NCBI GenBank assembly: GCA_964621605.1
Contig: CAZUMJ010000026.1
Location: forward strand, 1-43,941
Length of the DNA stretch: 43,941 bases
Direction of reading: 5' to 3'
Origin: CAZUMJ01 sp964621605
GTDB lineage: Bacteria; Actinomycetota; Acidimicrobiia; Acidimicrobiales; Iamiaceae
Shown: positions 42,142 through 43,941 of the stretch, piece by piece
Layout: every line of letters begins with the position of its first letter
Position numbering within the stretch: the first letter of the stretch is position 1
Notes under the pieces: generated by a model
What the model saw: only the letters and a program-made list of their open reading frames with translations
Databases searched by the model: none
Told to the model about the DNA's origin: nothing
Translations under genes and position numbers: made by a program

Positions 42142-43005
42142 GTGAGCCGCACCGGAGCCGCACCCGCTGTGGCCCCCGCTGGGCCTCCGTTGCCCGACCT
42201 GCTCGCCCGAGCGGCGCGCGTGCTCCCCGCAGCGGTCGCCGCCTACGGCCCACGCGCCGCACTCGCCCCCGCCCGTCGCGAGGCGCTCCTCGCAGAGGTG
42301 GCCGAGCGTCTTGGGGCACCCGGAGCAGCATGGCTGCATCGCACGTGGGGTGCGTTCGTCGGCACCACCCTCGACGACCAACTCGACGCGGCGGTGGCAG
42401 TCGGTGCGGTGCACCTCGCAAGCCCGATGCCCGACGTGCAGCGTGTGAGGGCGGTGCTGGGCGAGCACGCGCTCGGGGTCGTCGACCTGGCAGTGGCCAT
42501 CGGCTTGTGCGCCACCTACGTCGAGCGTGCCGCAGAACGTCTCGCTGACGTGCCTTCCGCCCTGCCCGGCGCGCTGGCCGAGCCGAGCTTCATCGGGCGT
42601 GTCCTCGTCGACGTGGCGACGGTCGCGGCGGCGGCGCCGTTCGTGGTGCCGAACTTGCTCGTCGGGGTCGCGATGCAGGCTGTCAACGACTCCGTCCCCG
42701 ACGTGCTCGACGTGACCCTCACCGACGAAGAGCCGAACCTGCTCGCGCACCTTGTCGCGAGCGTCATCCCCGCACATGCGTCACACGCGCTGTTGCGTGG
42801 CATCCTCGCTCGGTGGCCCGCGGACCTCGCTCTCGGGGTTCACAGCGGGGCACTCGACGCCACGCTGCGCCTGGTGCGCGGTCGGGTCGAGGTGAGCAAC
42901 GGCCTTGCCGAGCACGTGCTGGCAGTGGTCGACGTCGACGGTGCGCTGCTCGCGTCGGCCGCGTCCGGGGTGCTGAACCGCGAGGTGCGCAGCTTCCGGG
43001 GCTGA
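42142..43005 (+). CDS. Hypothetical protein, 287 aa, 3' end in tRNA-derived DNA
   Basis: Helical, Ala/Val/Leu-rich protein with no recognised family. Hydrophobic helices are seen at about 155-176 (FIGRVLVDVATVAAAAPFVV) and 205-222. The start is Pro/Ala-rich. GTG 42142 is at the +1 of a TAGGCT box. The final codons (SFRG and stop) lie at the edge of a decayed tRNA-Gly 3' half (42990-43037), so the gene's end may have been created by an insertion event. Codon use otherwise matches the window. Confidence 0.7.
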   Translation: MSRTGAAPAVAPAGPPLPDLLARAARVLPAAVAAYGPRAALAPARREALLAEVAERLGAPGAAWLHRTWGAFVGTTLDDQLDAAVAVGAVHLASPMPDVQRVRAVLGEHALGVVDLAVAIGLCATYVERAAERLADVPSALPGALAEPSFIGRVLVDVATVAAAAPFVVPNLLVGVAMQAVNDSVPDVLDVTLTDEEPNLLAHLVASVIPAHASHALLRGILARWPADLALGVHSGALDATLRLVRGRVEVSNGLAEHVLAVVDVDGALLASAASGVLNREVRSFRG

Positions 43006-43037
43006 GAACGCGGGCTCGATTTCCGTCACCCGCTCCA
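42990..43037 (+). pseudogene. Decayed 3' half of a tRNA-Gly (CCC-type) gene
   Basis: From the anticodon stem to CCA the sequence follows actinobacterial tRNA-Gly(CCC) as I remember it: CAGCTTCC, GCTGAG, ACGCGGG, TCGATT, CCGTCACCCGCTCCA. The 5' half (D arm, acceptor strand GCGGGTG) is absent. The T-loop has lost its first T (CTCGATT) and the anticodon loop differs. It cannot be a working tRNA. It looks like an integration scar (att site) of an element. Confidence 0.65.
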
Positions 43038-43042
43038 GTGCG

Positions 43043-43081
43043 AAGGCCCAGGTCAGCCAATGTTGTCGGCGCTTGGGCCTT
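43043..43081 (+). terminator. Hairpin after the tRNA remnant
   Basis: AAGGCCCA (43043-43050) pairs with TGGGCCTT (43074-43081), followed by a T-containing tract. It is placed where a tRNA gene's terminator would be, so it was probably inherited with the tRNA 3' half. Confidence 0.5.
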
Positions 43082-43115
43082 GCTCGTTCAGGGGCCCGAA
43101 TCGGCCGGCGTGACC

Positions 43116-43289
43116 TTACGGATCGACTGTTCGGTACTCCATGCCGTGTGAGCGCAGCCGATCGAGCACCCGGCGAATCTTGTCCGCACCGGTCGATGAC
43201 TCGAGCAGGTCTTCGACGGACTGGCCTGCCGTGGTTCTGTGACGTACCTCGCTCGCGCGTAGCGTCAGATGCGGCAGTGTGTTGTGCAT
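43116..43289 (-). CDS. Possible small gene or gene fragment, 57 aa
   Basis: Short minus-strand frame, TAA stop at 43116. The C-terminal 40 residues (QSVEDLLESS, then TGADKIRRVLDRLRSHGMEY) look helical and protein-like. The first 20 are less so, with less typical codons. Its ATG shares bases with the ATG of the plus-strand gene at 43288, an odd arrangement. It could be a remnant of a longer gene of an inserted element next to the tRNA scar. No family recognised. Confidence 0.35.
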   Translation of the reverse strand: MHNTLPHLTLRASEVRHRTTAGQSVEDLLESSTGADKIRRVLDRLRSHGMEYRTVDP

Positions 43290-43731
43290 GGCTGATCAAG
43301 GCGCAGCGGCGGCGAACCACGACCCGGGAGAGTCACCGCTCGATCCGTCTGGGCTGCCCGTCGCGCCAGGGCCCGACCGTGACGAGCGCCTCGCGGGCCT
43401 CCTCGCAATGCTCAGCTTCTGGCTGTGCGACCTGATCGGCCAGATGCTGGTTCTGTGGTGGGCTCGCCGGCATTCCAGCCCGTACGCCCGCCGGTACGCG
43501 TGGGCGTCACTGGTGTTCGACGGGCTCATCCTCGTGATGATGGTGCCGCTCGTCGTCTTCTACTTCGTTGTGTCGCCCACGCTCTACCTCCTCACCTTCG
43601 TCACCTTCTGGCTCTTCGAGGTCGGTCTGGTCGTCCTTGCCGTCGTCATGGCCGTCCGGGCCTGGCGGGGTCATGACGTGGCCGACGGACCACTCCCGCG
43701 CTGGCTCACCGATCGGATGCCACCGTTGTGA
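43288..43731 (+). CDS. DUF4870-like membrane protein, 147 aa
   Basis: Disordered N-terminus of about 35 residues (Pro/Asp-rich), then a membrane domain with three hydrophobic segments (LAGLLAMLSFWLCDLIGQML, LVFDGLILVMMVPLVVFYFV, then LLTFVTFWLFEVGLVVLAVV) and the closing AVRAWRGHDV like DUF4870 proteins. ATG 43288 has a CAGTGT element seven bases upstream. A terminator follows at 43737. Function unknown; such proteins are common and small. Confidence 0.75.
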   Translation: MADQGAAAANHDPGESPLDPSGLPVAPGPDRDERLAGLLAMLSFWLCDLIGQMLVLWWARRHSSPYARRYAWASLVFDGLILVMMVPLVVFYFVVSPTLYLLTFVTFWLFEVGLVVLAVVMAVRAWRGHDVADGPLPRWLTDRMPPL

Positions 43732-43736
43732 AGAAG

Positions 43737-43761
43737 CCCCCGACCGCCGGGGGGGGTACTT
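43737..43761 (+). terminator. Hairpin terminator after the DUF4870-like gene
   Basis: CCCCC (43737-43741) pairs with a run of G (43749-43756) over GACCGCC, and AAG/CTT flanks extend the stem. Confidence 0.6.
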
Positions 43762-43864
43762 CCAAGTCTCGACGCCGACATGTGGAGTCACGGCGGTGGA
43801 ATTCAAGTCCCGCCGTGGTCAAGCACCGCCGAGATTGGAGGTGTTCGGATATTTCGTTTGGGTA

Positions 43865-43870
43865 TACACT
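43865..43870 (+). promoter_or_regulatory. -10 element TACACT, leaderless promoter
   Basis: TACACT ends six bases before ATG 43877. The upstream region is unusually AT-rich for this window (GATATTTCGTTTGGGTATAC). Confidence 0.5.
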
Positions 43871-43876
43871 GCTGGC

Positions 43877-43941
43877 ATGAGTGTCGTCACCGAGAAGGAC
43901 CGGGACCAAGCGCGCGAGGTGCTGCACGCGCTCGGCAGCCA
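43877..43941 (+). CDS. Start of an unidentified gene, 21 codons, runs off the window
   Basis: ATG followed by SVVTEKDRDQAREVLHALGS: an acidic/basic helical N-terminus. Too short to name. Called because a well-placed -10 box precedes it and the frame is open to the end. Confidence 0.5.
   Translation, partial: MSVVTEKDRDQAREVLHALGS

Noticed and set aside
42962..43037. A functional tRNA-Gly gene
   Set aside because: The D arm and 5' acceptor strand are missing, and the T-loop and anticodon loop are altered.
42781..43320. Minus-strand frame with ERVTEIEPAFSA
   Set aside because: This is the familiar spurious translation of the antisense strand of tRNA-Gly; it instead revealed the tRNA remnant.

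Overview
This GC-rich window looks like the chromosome of a high-GC actinobacterium, most plausibly of class Acidimicrobiia. The evidence is a mycothiol S-conjugate amidase (Mca), two luciferase-like F420-type oxidoreductases, a wax ester synthase/DGAT, a FadA5-like thiolase, a mycobacterial-type ImuA'/ImuB/DnaE2 mutasome with actinobacterial LexA boxes, and many leaderless-type promoters (TANNNT, about six bases, then ATG or GTG). No insertion sequence, CRISPR array, rRNA or intact tRNA gene was found. The taxonomic call is inference from gene content and style.

Layout. 0-2.3 kb: small protein, acyl-CoA dehydrogenase behind a TetR-type palindrome, small membrane protein. 2.3-10.9 kb: the SOS mutasome, imuA'-imuB and dnaE2, each with its own LexA box; between them lie a DUF488 gene and a convergent clC-marR operon. 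11.1-16.6 kb: UspA-like protein, MsrA, a membrane protein with a basic tail, and a large PAS-GAF-GGDEF-EAL cyclic-di-GMP protein. 16.6-17.2 kb: the largest non-coding stretch, with a candidate promoter and a perfect 12-bp hairpin. 17.2-23.2 kb: mca followed by a complete Liv-type ABC importer (two ATPases, two permeases, lipoprotein receptor) and a strong terminator. 23.3-28.5 kb: aconitase, an SCP2-domain protein, a ChbG/HpnK-like protein that has lost two metal ligands, and a lipoprotein nuclease. 28.5-38.7 kb: lipid/acyl-CoA genes (FadA5-like thiolase, amidase, TesB-like thioesterase, two paralogous LLM oxidoreductases, SDR, WS/DGAT, single-Cys DsbA-fold protein, PAP2 phosphatase). 38.7-42 kb: RecB-like PD-(D/E)XK protein, alpha/beta hydrolase, and an alkyl-sulfatase-like metallo-beta-lactamase protein with the best sigma70-type promoter of the window. 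42.1-43.9 kb: an unrecognised protein whose 3' end runs into a decayed 3' half of a tRNA-Gly gene with its terminator, a short possible gene, a DUF4870-like membrane protein, a terminator, and the first 21 codons of another gene.

How the genes fit. The mutasome genes form an SOS-induced translesion mutagenesis unit. The liv operon imports branched-chain amino acids or related compounds. The 28-42 kb region suggests handling of acyl chains, possibly steroid-like or xenobiotic compounds, with wax ester/triacylglycerol storage. Items most worth checking are the degenerate ChbG/HpnK protein, the tRNA-Gly scar, the twin SOS promoters, the structured 16.6-17.2 kb gap, and the clustered palindromes and 12/18-bp tandem repeats.
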